Source: Streptomyces adelaidensis (GTDB lineage: Bacteria > Actinomycetota > Actinomycetes > Streptomycetales > Streptomycetaceae). From it: 64,000 nt of DNA. Positions within the stretch are counted from its first letter, which is position 1. Every line of letters begins with the position of its first letter. The stretch lies in the NCBI RefSeq assembly GCF_016598475.1, contig NZ_JAEMUX010000008.1, positions 62,001 through 126,000 on the forward strand, in the 5' to 3' direction. Made by a program: the position numbers and the translations under genes. Positions 27,111-36,079 of the stretch are shown piece by piece. Below the pieces are notes generated by a model that ran no database searches, had not been told where the DNA came from, and worked only from the letters and a program-made list of their open reading frames with translations.

Positions 27111-28334
27111 TCACTGCGCGAACTTGTCACTCACCGCTTCGTACACGCCCTCGGCCTCCTTGCCCAGCCGCGGACCGGCCAACCAGCCCGCGGTCACCGG
27201 GCCGATGGAGGTGTTGGACACCAGCGCGGGCTCACCGTTCGAACCGGTCGCCACCCAGCCACCGCCGGACGAACCGCCGGTCATGGTGCAGCCGATGCGG
27301 TACATCGTCGGGTCGGACTCGACGATCGAGAGCCGCCCCGGCTTGTCCGTGCACTGGTACATCGTCTCGCCGTCATACGGAGCCCCGGCCGGGTAACCCG
27401 TCGCGGTGATGCTCTCCATCTGCGTCACGGCGGGCGCGGCGAAGTTCACCGGCAGAGCCGAACCGACCATCTCCTCAAGCGACTTGCCCCCGTCGCCCTC
27501 CTCCGGCGTCACATGGATCACCGCGAAGTCGTACGGCGCTCCGTCACCGCCCGTCTGGCCGCCCTGCTCGATCCACTGGTCCGAGGTCTGCGCCCAGTCA
27601 CCCCACCAGACTCCGTAGGGGGCGACCTCCTCCTTGGTGGCCGTCTGCAACTCCGCCGCCGACTTCCCGCTGTCGTTGTACGAGGGAACGAAGGCGATGT
27701 TGCGGTACCAACCGCCCGACTTGCCGGCGTGCACACAGTGGCCGGCGGTCCAGACCAGGTTGGACTTACCCGGGTTGGCCGGATCCTGGACCACCGTCGC
27801 CGAGCAGACCATCGTGCCCTCGGGCGCGTCGAAGAACACCTTGCCCGCCTCGGGCACGTTCTCGTGGTAGGCCGTCGACACACCCTTCGCCTCGATGGAC
27901 TGCGGCGTCGGGTCGGTCACGCCCTGGTCACCGGTGAGGTCGCTCTCGTCGACCTCCTTCTCCGGCTCCTCGGCGTCCCGCATGCGGTCCGGGTCCCACA
28001 GATCCTCGATGATCGGGTTGACGTAGTCCTCGGCCTCGCGCAGCCAGTCGTCCTTGTCCCAGTTCTTCCAGGCCCCACCCCGCCACTTGTCGAGGTCGAT
28101 CCCGTGTTCCTTCAGCTTGTCCTTGATGTCGTCCGGGATCGTGATCTTGCCGTCGCCCGCGCTGTCCTGCGCGGACGCCGACGCCTCGGCGTTCGCCGTG
28201 GTGTCCCCCGAGCCGCACGCGGTGGCGGTCAACGACAGGACCGTGACAAGGCCGACCGCTGCCAGGGCGGGAGAGATTCTGCGGCGTGTGCTCCTCCCGC
28301 GACGAGCGGCGAAGAGCGGTCGTATGGGTCGCAT
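27111..28334 (-). CDS. Exported trypsin-like (V8/glutamyl-type) serine protease, putative lipoprotein
   Basis: 407 aa; ATG with AGGGGGAG about 8 nt upstream. The signal region RRRISPALAAVGLVTVLSLT ends in TATACGSGD, an actinobacterial lipobox-like cysteine. An Asp/Glu/Lys-rich pro-region (DIKDKLKEHGIDLDKWRGG) precedes the catalytic domain. The triad is His in WTAGHCVHAG, Asp in GAPYDFAVIHV and Ser in MTGGSSGGGW, with cysteines positioned for disulphides. It should act outside the membrane. The acidic pro-segment may keep it inactive or position it. A truncated copy lies directly downstream on the same strand. Confidence 0.88.
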   Translation of the reverse strand: MRPIRPLFAARRGRSTRRRISPALAAVGLVTVLSLTATACGSGDTTANAEASASAQDSAGDGKITIPDDIKDKLKEHGIDLDKWRGGAWKNWDKDDWLREAEDYVNPIIEDLWDPDRMRDAEEPEKEVDESDLTGDQGVTDPTPQSIEAKGVSTAYHENVPEAGKVFFDAPEGTMVCSATVVQDPANPGKSNLVWTAGHCVHAGKSGGWYRNIAFVPSYNDSGKSAAELQTATKEEVAPYGVWWGDWAQTSDQWIEQGGQTGGDGAPYDFAVIHVTPEEGDGGKSLEEMVGSALPVNFAAPAVTQMESITATGYPAGAPYDGETMYQCTDKPGRLSIVESDPTMYRIGCTMTGGSSGGGWVATGSNGEPALVSNTSIGPVTAGWLAGPRLGKEAEGVYEAVSDKFAQ

Positions 28335-28714
28335 GGTTTGAACTCCCCCTGGGGCGTAAGAGAACTCTGTGCTGCCGAAGCGGATCGCGCACGGCTCCTC
28401 CGCGCGCCCGCCGCCTCCTTGTACGTAACCGGCACGTCATCCGCGCGGCTCCGGACGTCTGTTTCTTCGTACGTAGCGGTCGTACGCGCGGCTTGGTGAC
28501 CGGATCCACCGAGCCGCGTCCCTACGGAACGGCACCACACACTATGCGGTCGTTGTGGGGGACATCCGAGGGAACGGCAACGGTTCCGTCACGGCAAGGA
28601 TCTTCGCCTCACCCGCTTCCCCGTGCGAGCCGCGTCGTTGGTACGTAAGGGGGACCCGCCGGTGTTCGGCGATCCCTGCCAACTCGCCTGTGAACAGCGG
28701 GAGGAAGTGCAGTC
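28335..28714. other. Divergent promoter region, protease and siderophore-type cassette
   Basis: 380 nt between the minus-strand protease and the plus-strand aminotransferase. GGGAGGAAG precedes the GTG at 28715. I looked for a DtxR/DmdR-type iron box (TTAGGTTAGGCTCACCTAA-like) and found none convincing. The tetramer CGTA recurs often (GTACGTAACC, CGTACGTAGC, GGTACGTAAG). Confidence 0.6.
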
Positions 28715-30157
28715 GTGGCGGTGACCGAGTCTGCGGTGGCGCCTGTGGGGCGCGAGCCCGAGCGGACACGATCGGGATACGAGGACGGACGGGCGCGCAC
28801 ACGACGGGGGCACGACGGGGCGCACTCGGCGCACGAGGGCATCCTTCGGCAGCAGTCCGCCCGCGAGCCGGCGGCGCGCACCTACGCACGTGCCCTGCCG
28901 ATCGTGCCGGTACGCGCGCGCGGGCTGACCATCGAGGACGCCGACGGCCGCCGCTACCTCGACTGCCTGTCCGGTGCGGGCACCCTGGTCCTCGGCCACA
29001 ACCACCCGGTCGTCCTGGAAGCGATCCGCAAGGTGCTCGACTCCGGCGTCCCGCTGCATGACCTGGACCTCGCCACCCCCGTCAAGGACGCCTTCACCAC
29101 CGAACTGTTCCGTACCCTCCCGCCCGGGCTCAGGGACCGCGCGCGCGTGCGGTTCTGCGGACCCGACGGGTCGCACGCGGTCGAGGCCGCGATCAAGCTG
29201 GTCCGGGCGGCTACGGGACGCACCGGAGTGCTCGCCTTCGCCGGCGCCCACCACGGCATGACCGCCAGGGCTCTCGAAGCGTCGGGCGGCGCCTGCGACG
29301 TACGGGCGGCACGCCTGCCGTATCCCCAGGACTACCGCTGTCCGTTCGGCGCGGGCGGCGAACGGGGAGCCGAACTCGCCGCCCGCTGGACCGAGTCCGT
29401 CCTCGACGACGCCAAGGCCGCTGCACCGCGTCCCGCCGGGATGATCCTCGAACCCGTGCTGGGCGAGGGCGGCGTCGTCCCCGCCCCGGACGACTGGCTG
29501 CGCCGCATGCGCGAGATCACCGCCGCCTGCTCGATCCCCCTGATCGTCGACGAGGTCCAGACGGGCGTGGGCCGTACGGGCCGCTTCTGGGCCGTCGAGC
29601 ACAGCGGCGTCGTCCCTGATGTGATGGTCCTCTCCAGAGCCATCGGCGGCAGCCTTCCGCTGGCCCTCGTGGTCTACCGCGACGACCTCGAAGCCTGGCA
29701 GCCGGGCGCCCACGCGAGCGCCTTCCGCGGCAACCAGCTCGCCATGGCCGCCGGCACCGCCACCCTCGCTCACGTCCGCGAGAACGGCCTCGCCGACCGC
29801 GCCGAAGCCCTGGGCACTCGCATGCTCACCCAACTCCGTTCTTTCACCGAGGAGTTCGCCTGCGTCGGCGAAGTACGGGGGCGGGGGCTGATGATCGGCA
29901 TCGACATGGTCACCCCGGAGACACCTGCTCCCTCCATCGCCACCGGCCCGCGCCCATCCGCGCCCGCCCTCGCCACCGCCGTCCAACGTGAATGCCTCCG
30001 CCGCGGCCTGATCGTCGAGCCGAGCGGCCGCCCCGCCGGAGTCGTACGCCTCCTCTCGCCTCTCACGATCACCGACGAACAGGCGAACGCCGTACTCGAC
30101 CGCCTGACGGACGCGATCGCCTCCGCATCGGCCGCCGCCGTATCGCGGGCGCCATGA
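28715..30157 (+). CDS. Class III (diaminobutyrate-type) aminotransferase, PLP lysine replaced by Arg
   Basis: 480 aa; GTG with GGGAGGAAG about 10 nt upstream. Overall it matches diaminobutyrate--2-oxoglutarate aminotransferases: LDCLSGAGTLVLGHNHPVV, FCGPDGSHAVEAAIKLVRAA, AFAGAHHGMTARALEASGG and IVDEVQTGVGRTG. The position of the Schiff-base lysine, normally VLSKAIGGSLP, reads VLSRAIGGSLP (Arg308), encoded by AGA, a rare Streptomyces codon. The phosphate-binding GTFRGN is SAFRGN. As written the enzyme should not form the internal aldimine. The reading frame is otherwise undamaged. It heads a cassette with an IucA/IucC synthetase and a GNAT acyltransferase, where it would supply 2,4-diaminobutyrate for a siderophore. 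Either it is a recent dead enzyme or a sequence error hides the lysine. Confidence 0.88.
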   Translation: MAVTESAVAPVGREPERTRSGYEDGRARTRRGHDGAHSAHEGILRQQSAREPAARTYARALPIVPVRARGLTIEDADGRRYLDCLSGAGTLVLGHNHPVVLEAIRKVLDSGVPLHDLDLATPVKDAFTTELFRTLPPGLRDRARVRFCGPDGSHAVEAAIKLVRAATGRTGVLAFAGAHHGMTARALEASGGACDVRAARLPYPQDYRCPFGAGGERGAELAARWTESVLDDAKAAAPRPAGMILEPVLGEGGVVPAPDDWLRRMREITAACSIPLIVDEVQTGVGRTGRFWAVEHSGVVPDVMVLSRAIGGSLPLALVVYRDDLEAWQPGAHASAFRGNQLAMAAGTATLAHVRENGLADRAEALGTRMLTQLRSFTEEFACVGEVRGRGLMIGIDMVTPETPAPSIATGPRPSAPALATAVQRECLRRGLIVEPSGRPAGVVRLLSPLTITDEQANAVLDRLTDAIASASAAAVSRAP

Positions 30158-30193
30158 GGGCAGGCGCGGGAACGGGCCGGGGCACCCGGACGC

Positions 30194-32668
30194 GTGCCGG
30201 GCGGACGAGCATCGAGACGACCCGACGAGCCGACGGCAACGGGCACGACCGAGAACGCGACCGCATCGGGCACGACCGAGGGTCCGGTCGGACCGCACAT
30301 CACCCCACCCCCGCAGCAGCCGCCCAGCCCAGTCGCCGATCCGTCCCGCCACCGCCCCGTACCTGTCCCGCACCAGCCCCCACCCCTTACGACCGCATCA
30401 CCCCGCGACTGCCCTCCCGCACGAGCAACCCCAGGAACCCCCTTGAACGCGCCCCCCGCCCACACCCACGCTCAGCTCCCCCCGTCCGCCGAGCCGTCGC
30501 TCCGCCGGACCGAGCCGGCTGCCCCCTCGACTGAGCCGCCCCCCGCCCAGACCGAGCAGGCTTCCCCACAAGCCGAGTCGGACCCGCGTCCGTCCGAGCG
30601 GCTGCCCCGCCAGGCCACGCCGGCGCACAAGCCGACCGAGCCACAGCACGAGCACGTCCAGCCGGCCCCTCGCCAAGGCGACGGAACCTGGACCACCGAG
30701 CCTCTGCCCGACCCCGACCCCGACCCCGACGCCCTGCACCACCCCGACCCGCACACCGCGGCCCAGGCGGCAGCAGTCGAGAACCTGCTGCGCTGCTGGG
30801 TACGCGAGCACGACCTCACCTCCCCCCACGACGGCACCCTTCGTATCTCCCTCCCCGCCACTGGCACGGCCCTCCTCGCCCCGGTGCACTACTGGTCACC
30901 GACCGGCTGGCACCGCTTCGGCCTGCCGTACCTTGCCGACGCCCCCGAGGCCGCACCACCCGCCGACGCGGCCATGGTGGCGGCCCTGCTGGCCAGGGAA
31001 GCGGCCGCGCAGGACTCGCCCGATGCGGGCACTCACGAGCCCCGGCCCACGACAGCGCGCATCCCCCCGCCCGACACCACTGGCCAGCCGGACCACACCC
31101 ATCCGCTCGGCCGAGTCGACCGGCTCGACCTGGTGGCCAGGGTCACCGACTCCGCCCGACGTGTCGCCGTGTTCATCGCCGAGCGCCGGGCCGAGCCCGC
31201 CGACGATCCGGACCGTTTCCTCGCCGCCGAGCAGGCCCTCGTTCTCGGCCACCCGCTGCACCCCACCCCGAAGAGCAGGGAAGGGCTCTCCGAGGCCGAA
31301 GCACAGCTCTACTCACCGGAGTCGCGCGGCTCCTTTCCCTTGCACTGGATGGCTATCGCGCCTTCCGTTCTCGCGACCGACTCGGCCTGGACCGAGCGTG
31401 GCCGTGTCATCCCCGCCGAACAGCTGACGGCACGGCTGGCCGGCACCGGACTGCCGCTGCCCGACGGTCATACCGCCCTGCCTCTGCACCCCTGGCAGCT
31501 CCGCGAGGCCCGACATCGCCCCGCCGTTGCCGCACTGCTGGACGCAGGGCTGCTCCGGGACCTCGGCCCGCACGGCACCCCGTGGCACCCCACCTCCTCC
31601 GTCCGCACCGTCCACCGCACCGGCGCCCCAGCGATGCTGAAACTCTCGCTCGGCCTGCGCATCACCAACTCCCGTCGTGAGAACCTCCGTAAAGAACTCC
31701 ACCGCGGTGTCGAGGTCCACCGCCTCCTACGCACCGGCCTGGCCGAGCACTGGCGGGCAGCCCATCCCGGCTTCGACATCGTCCGCGACCCCGCCTGGCT
31801 GGCAGTCACCGCACCGGACGGCGCTCCCGTACCCGGTCTGGATGTGGTGATCCGGCACAACCCGTTCCGCCCGGCGGACGACGTGTCCTGCGTCGCGGGA
31901 CTCGTATCACCGAGGCCGTACCCCCACGGCGAGCGGCAGGCAGCCCCCTCCAGCGAGCCGCAGCAGCGTCTCGGTGGCCAGCAGCGGGAAGGCCTCGGCG
32001 ATCCCTTGGGGCAGCACTGTGACGGCTCTTTCCCCGAGCGTCTCAGCATGACGTCCCGGCTCGCCCACGTCGTGAGCCGCCTCGCCTGGTGCACCGGCCG
32101 ACCTCGAGCCGCCGTCGCCGCCGAGTGGTTCCTGCGTTATCTGGAACAGGTCGTGCGCCCCGTGCTGTGGCTGGACAGCGAGGCTGGCATCGCCCTCGAA
32201 GCCCATCAGCAGAACACCCTCGTCCTGCTGGACCCCGACGGCTGGCCGATCGGCGGCCGCTACCGCGACAACCAGGGCTACTACTTCCGAGAGTCCCGCC
32301 GCGCGGACCTCGACGCCCGGCTGCCCGGCATCGGTGAGCACACCGACACGTTCGTCTCCGACGAGGTCACCGACGAACGCTTCGCCTACTACCTCGGCAT
32401 CAACAACGTGCTCGGTCTCATCGGTGCGTTCGGCTCCCAGGGCCTCGCCGACGAGCACCTCCTGCTCGCCGCCTTCCGCCGCTTCCTCACCGATGTGACC
32501 ACCGGCCCGGCCCGACTGGACACGAGCCTGCCGGCCCAGCTCCTCGACTCACCCGTCCTGCGCTGCAAGGCCAACCTCCTGACCCGACTCCACGGCCTCG
32601 ACGAACTCGTCGGCCCGGTCGACACCCAGTCCGTCTACGTCACCATCGCCAACCCCCTCCACCTCTGA
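30194..32668 (+). CDS. IucA/IucC-family NRPS-independent siderophore synthetase
   Basis: Up to 824 aa from the GTG at 30194, 36 nt after the aminotransferase stop. A TTG at 30443 has AGGAA 5 nt upstream and is a credible alternative start (741 aa). The first about 180 residues are Pro/Thr-rich and disordered; related proteins are about 600 aa and lack this. The synthetase core has GHPLHPTPKSREGLSEAE (ATP/carboxylate site), KLSLGLRITNSRREN, IALEAHQQNTLVLLDPDG and the C-terminal GRYRDNQGYYFRES. The family condenses a carboxylate such as citrate with an amine or amino acid via an acyl adenylate. A 45-residue insert rich in Gln and Gly lies after CVAGLVSPRPY. It is flanked by genes for amine supply and N-acylation. 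Confidence 0.9.
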   Translation: MPGGRASRRPDEPTATGTTENATASGTTEGPVGPHITPPPQQPPSPVADPSRHRPVPVPHQPPPLTTASPRDCPPARATPGTPLNAPPAHTHAQLPPSAEPSLRRTEPAAPSTEPPPAQTEQASPQAESDPRPSERLPRQATPAHKPTEPQHEHVQPAPRQGDGTWTTEPLPDPDPDPDALHHPDPHTAAQAAAVENLLRCWVREHDLTSPHDGTLRISLPATGTALLAPVHYWSPTGWHRFGLPYLADAPEAAPPADAAMVAALLAREAAAQDSPDAGTHEPRPTTARIPPPDTTGQPDHTHPLGRVDRLDLVARVTDSARRVAVFIAERRAEPADDPDRFLAAEQALVLGHPLHPTPKSREGLSEAEAQLYSPESRGSFPLHWMAIAPSVLATDSAWTERGRVIPAEQLTARLAGTGLPLPDGHTALPLHPWQLREARHRPAVAALLDAGLLRDLGPHGTPWHPTSSVRTVHRTGAPAMLKLSLGLRITNSRRENLRKELHRGVEVHRLLRTGLAEHWRAAHPGFDIVRDPAWLAVTAPDGAPVPGLDVVIRHNPFRPADDVSCVAGLVSPRPYPHGERQAAPSSEPQQRLGGQQREGLGDPLGQHCDGSFPERLSMTSRLAHVVSRLAWCTGRPRAAVAAEWFLRYLEQVVRPVLWLDSEAGIALEAHQQNTLVLLDPDGWPIGGRYRDNQGYYFRESRRADLDARLPGIGEHTDTFVSDEVTDERFAYYLGINNVLGLIGAFGSQGLADEHLLLAAFRRFLTDVTTGPARLDTSLPAQLLDSPVLRCKANLLTRLHGLDELVGPVDTQSVYVTIANPLHL

Positions 32669-32790
32669 TCCGGTCGCCGTACCTGGTCAGGGCGACTGCC
32701 TGCCTACCCCCATCTCCGATTTCCGTCAGCTCCGACTCCCTTCAGCTCTGAGGAACATGACCCACCCGATCTCCTGAGAGGAGCGTCGCC

Positions 32791-33528
32791 GTGCCTCCCA
32801 CCGACGCGAGCACCGACACCGGCACCGCCTTCGCCCCGAGCAACGAGGACACGCTCGACCTGCGCCTGCCCGACGACTTCCTCGCGCTCATCGCCGAGGA
32901 AGCCGCCACGTGTCGCAGCGGGACCGAGGAGGGACGGGAGGCGCCCTCGGCCAACGGCGAGCTGCTCGACCACCTCGCAGACTGGGGGCCGGTCGCCACC
33001 CCGGTAGGCACCCTGCACCTCGTCCCCGTCCACGCCGAACGAGAGCTACCGCTCATCTCCCGCTGGATGAACGACCCCGCCGTCGCCTCCTACTGGAAGC
33101 TCGCCGGCCCCAAGGCCGTGACCGCGAGCCACCTCAGGACGCAACTCGATGGTGACGGCCGCAGCGTCCCCTGCCTCGGCCTGCTGGACGGCACCCCCGT
33201 GAGCTACTGGGAGATCTACCGGGCTGACCTCGATCCCATCGCCCGCCACTACCCCGCCCGCCCGCACGACACCGGAATCCACCTCCTCATCGGTCCCGTG
33301 GCCGCCCGGGGAAGAGGTCTCGGCTCCACCCTGCTCCGCGCCGTCGCCGATCTCGTCCTCGACAAACGCCCTTCCTGTGCCCGCGTCGTCGCGGAACCAG
33401 ACCTTCGCAACTTTCCCTCCGTCTCCGCCTTCCTGAGCGCCGGCTTCCGGTACTCCGCCGAGGTCGACCTGCCCGACAAACGGGCCGCCCTCATGGTGAG
33501 GGACCGACTCCTGCGCGATCTGATGTAA
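32791..33528 (+). CDS. GNAT acyltransferase, siderophore-biosynthesis type (AlcB/MbtK-like)
   Basis: 245 aa; GTG with GAGAGGAG upstream. The GNAT domain fills the C-terminal 175 residues: LPLISRWMNDPAVASYWKL, SYWEIYRADLDPIARHY, the acetyl-CoA loop VAARGRGLGSTLLRAV and PDLRNFPSVSAFLSAGFRY. This pattern is that of siderophore N-acyltransferases that acylate a hydroxylated or free side-chain amine. The N-terminal 60 residues are a linker. It is the third gene of the cassette, 122 nt after the synthetase. No N-hydroxylase gene is adjacent. Confidence 0.88.
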   Translation: MPPTDASTDTGTAFAPSNEDTLDLRLPDDFLALIAEEAATCRSGTEEGREAPSANGELLDHLADWGPVATPVGTLHLVPVHAERELPLISRWMNDPAVASYWKLAGPKAVTASHLRTQLDGDGRSVPCLGLLDGTPVSYWEIYRADLDPIARHYPARPHDTGIHLLIGPVAARGRGLGSTLLRAVADLVLDKRPSCARVVAEPDLRNFPSVSAFLSAGFRYSAEVDLPDKRAALMVRDRLLRDLM

Positions 33529-33890
33529 CTCCGATTCATGTGGCTCCGAACTGGACCTGCGGTGTATCTGCTGTATATCCGCTGTGACGCCGTCATTCCT
33601 GGTACACCGCTCGCGCCGGTCCGGTTCCCGATCTGTCCGAGCCGATTTCCGACCAGCGAAAATGAGCCCTGCCCGGTGGGGCATCCGGCACCCCGCCACC
33701 CCCGTCCCGTACTCCCGTCCTCCACGCCCAGCCTGTCCTCCACGCCCAGCCCGCCGGGCACACCCACCCCGCCGGGCCCCCCACCCCGCCCACCCGTCGA
33801 AGAGAACCCGGTCTTGATCCCGCCCCTCACGTCCCACGCCTCAGCCGTGACCACGCGTTTGTCAGTGGCGCCCCGTAGGGTGGTCGCGCT
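33529..33890. other. Intergenic region before the DinG-type helicase
   Basis: 362 nt. Contains a C-rich stretch with CCACGCCCAGCC and CGCCGGGC repeats (about 33720-33795) and a possible -10 TAGGGT at 33876-33881, 9 nt before the helicase ATG. No terminator or gene recognised with confidence. Confidence 0.5.
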
Positions 33891-35891
33891 ATGACGAAGC
33901 CCTCACTCCACGAACTCCTGCACGCCGCCGTCACCGCTGTCGGCGGTATGGAGCGCCCCGGCCAGGTGACCATGGCCGAAGCCGTCGCGGAGGCGATCGA
34001 CGACGGTTCCCATCTACTGGTCCAGGCGGGCACCGGCACCGGAAAGTCGCTCGGCTACCTGGTCCCCGCGCTCGCGCAGGGAGAGCGGGTCGTCGTGGCG
34101 ACGGCGACCCTGGCACTGCAGCGCCAGCTCGTGGAGCGGGACCTGCCGAGGACGGTCGACGCGCTGCACCCGCTGCTGCGCCGCCGCCCCGAGTTCGCGA
34201 TGCTCAAGGGCCGGTCGAACTACCTGTGCCTGCACCGTCTGAACGAAGGCATGCCGCAGGACGAGGAGGAGGGCCTCTTCGACCAGTTCGAGGCGGCCGC
34301 GCCCACCAGCAAGCTGGGCCAGGACCTGATCCGGCTGCGGGACTGGTCCCAGGAGACCGAGACCGGCGACCGGGACGACCTCACCCCGGGCGTGTCCGAC
34401 CGCGCCTGGGCGCAGATCTCCGTGTCGTCCAGGGAGTGCCTGGGCGCCTCCAAGTGCGCGTACGGCGCCGAGTGCTTCGCCGAGATGGCCCGGGAGCGGG
34501 CCAAACTCGCCGAGGTCGTCGTCACCAACCACGCGCTGCTCGCCATCGACGCCATCGAGGGCGCGCCGGTGCTCCCGCAGCACGAGGTGCTGATCGTGGA
34601 CGAGGCCCACGAGCTCGTCTCACGCGTGACCGGCGTGGCCACCGGCGAGCTCACTCCGGGCCAGGTCAACCGCGCTGTGAAGCGGACGGCGAGGCTCGTG
34701 AACGAGAAGGTCGCCGACCAGCTCCAGACCGCTGCCGAGGGCTTCGAGCGGCTCATGGAGCTGGCCCTGCCGGGCCGTCTGGAGGAGGTCCCGGAAGACC
34801 TGGCGTACGTCCTCATGGCGCTGCGCGACGCCGCCCGTGCGGTGATCTCGGCGCTCGGCAGCACCCGCGACAAGTCCGTCCAGGACGAGGACGCGGTCCG
34901 CAAGCAGGCGCTGGCAGCCGTGGAGAACGTGCACGACGTGGCGGAGCGGATCACCAATGGTTCCGAGTGGGACGTCGTCTGGTACGAGCGACACGACCGC
35001 TTCGGCGCGTCCCTGCGCGTCGCCCCCATGTCCGTGTCCGGCCTCCTCAGGGAGAAGCTCTTCGCGGACCGATCCGTCACCCTGACGTCGGCCACGCTCA
35101 AGCTGGGCGGCGACTTCAACGGCGTGGGCGCGTCGCTGGGCCTGGCACCCGAGGGCACTCAGGGGGACGACCTTCCGCAGTGGAAGGGTGTGGACGTCGG
35201 CTCGCCGTTCGACTACCCGAGGCAGGGCATCCTCTACGTCGCCAAGCATCTTTCGCGTCCCGCGCGGGACGGCGACCGGGGCGACATGCTGGACGAGCTC
35301 ACTGAGCTGATCCAGTCGGCGGGCGGCCGTACGCTCGGCCTGTTCTCGTCGATGCGGGCCGCCCAGCTGGCGGCGGAGGAGCTGCGCGGCCGGATCCCCG
35401 AGTACCCGATCCTGCTCCAGGGCGAGGAGACGCTCGGCGAGCTGATCAAGGGCTTCGCGGCCGACCCGAAGACCTGCCTCTTCGGCACGCTGTCGCTCTG
35501 GCAGGGCGTCGACGTGCCCGGTGCCAGCTGTCAGCTGGTCGTCATGGACAAGATCCCGTTCCCGCGCCCGGACGACCCTCTGATGAGCGCCCGCCAGAAG
35601 ACGGTCGAGGAGGCGGGAGGCAACGGCTTCATGGCTGTCGCCGCCACCCACGCGGCCCTGCTGATGGCCCAGGGCGCCGGCCGCCTCGTACGGGCGCAGG
35701 GGGACCGCGGTGTGGTCGCCGTACTGGACCAGAGGCTGGCGACTGCCCGGTACGGGAGCTATCTCAAGGCGTCACTGCCCGATTTCTGGTACACCACTGA
35801 CCGTGACCAGGTCCGCCGGTCGCTGGCCGCGATCGACAAGGCGGCCAAGGCGACGGAAGAGGCTGCGGAGGCGGAGTCGGCGAAGGCATGA
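33891..35891 (+). CDS. dinG: DinG/XPD-family ATP-dependent DNA helicase
   Basis: 666 aa. Superfamily 2 Fe-S helicase: Walker A GTGTGKS (47-53), four cysteines placed for an iron-sulphur cluster (C113, C183, C189, C195), DEAH box (237-240), and C-terminal motifs SLWQGVDVPGA and QGAGRLVRAQGDRGVV (motif VI with arginine finger). These enzymes unwind 5' to 3' and resolve forked or R-loop structures. It converges on lexA, separated by a strong terminator, the normal Streptomyces arrangement. No SOS box was seen upstream of this gene, so damage induction is not shown. Confidence 0.93.
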   Translation: MTKPSLHELLHAAVTAVGGMERPGQVTMAEAVAEAIDDGSHLLVQAGTGTGKSLGYLVPALAQGERVVVATATLALQRQLVERDLPRTVDALHPLLRRRPEFAMLKGRSNYLCLHRLNEGMPQDEEEGLFDQFEAAAPTSKLGQDLIRLRDWSQETETGDRDDLTPGVSDRAWAQISVSSRECLGASKCAYGAECFAEMARERAKLAEVVVTNHALLAIDAIEGAPVLPQHEVLIVDEAHELVSRVTGVATGELTPGQVNRAVKRTARLVNEKVADQLQTAAEGFERLMELALPGRLEEVPEDLAYVLMALRDAARAVISALGSTRDKSVQDEDAVRKQALAAVENVHDVAERITNGSEWDVVWYERHDRFGASLRVAPMSVSGLLREKLFADRSVTLTSATLKLGGDFNGVGASLGLAPEGTQGDDLPQWKGVDVGSPFDYPRQGILYVAKHLSRPARDGDRGDMLDELTELIQSAGGRTLGLFSSMRAAQLAAEELRGRIPEYPILLQGEETLGELIKGFAADPKTCLFGTLSLWQGVDVPGASCQLVVMDKIPFPRPDDPLMSARQKTVEEAGGNGFMAVAATHAALLMAQGAGRLVRAQGDRGVVAVLDQRLATARYGSYLKASLPDFWYTTDRDQVRRSLAAIDKAAKATEEAAEAESAKA

Positions 35892-35897
35892 GGAACA

Positions 35898-35932
35898 GCT
35901 GTGGGCCCCTCCCGGTGGGAAGGGCCCACAGC
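35898..35932. terminator. Terminator between convergent helicase and lexA
   Basis: GCTGTGGGCCC pairs with GGGCCCACAGC (11 bp), with further pairing of TCCC and GGGA in the loop, 7 nt after the helicase stop. Confidence 0.85.
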
Positions 35933-36079
35933 CGTGCTGCGTATCGGGCTCAGGCGCCGGGCGGCGGTTTTCCACCGCGCCCGGGACAGCCCAGGGCCCC
36001 GGAACCGGCGCAGTGGATTCCGGGGCCCGGATCAGGGGCGGGGCGGGGCCGGGCACGGGTGCCGGGCTGCCGCTGGGCG

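Noticed and set aside
28335..28714. DtxR/DmdR iron box for the siderophore-type cassette
   Set aside because: No 19-bp palindrome resembling TTAGGTTAGGCTCACCTAA was found; only scattered CGTA-rich words.
31907..32050. A segment inside the IucA/IucC gene whose minus-strand translation looks protein-like, suggesting a small inversion
   Set aside because: By my count plus-strand third-position GC in the segment is about 82 percent against about 75 percent for the minus strand, and the synthetase frame stays open on both sides.
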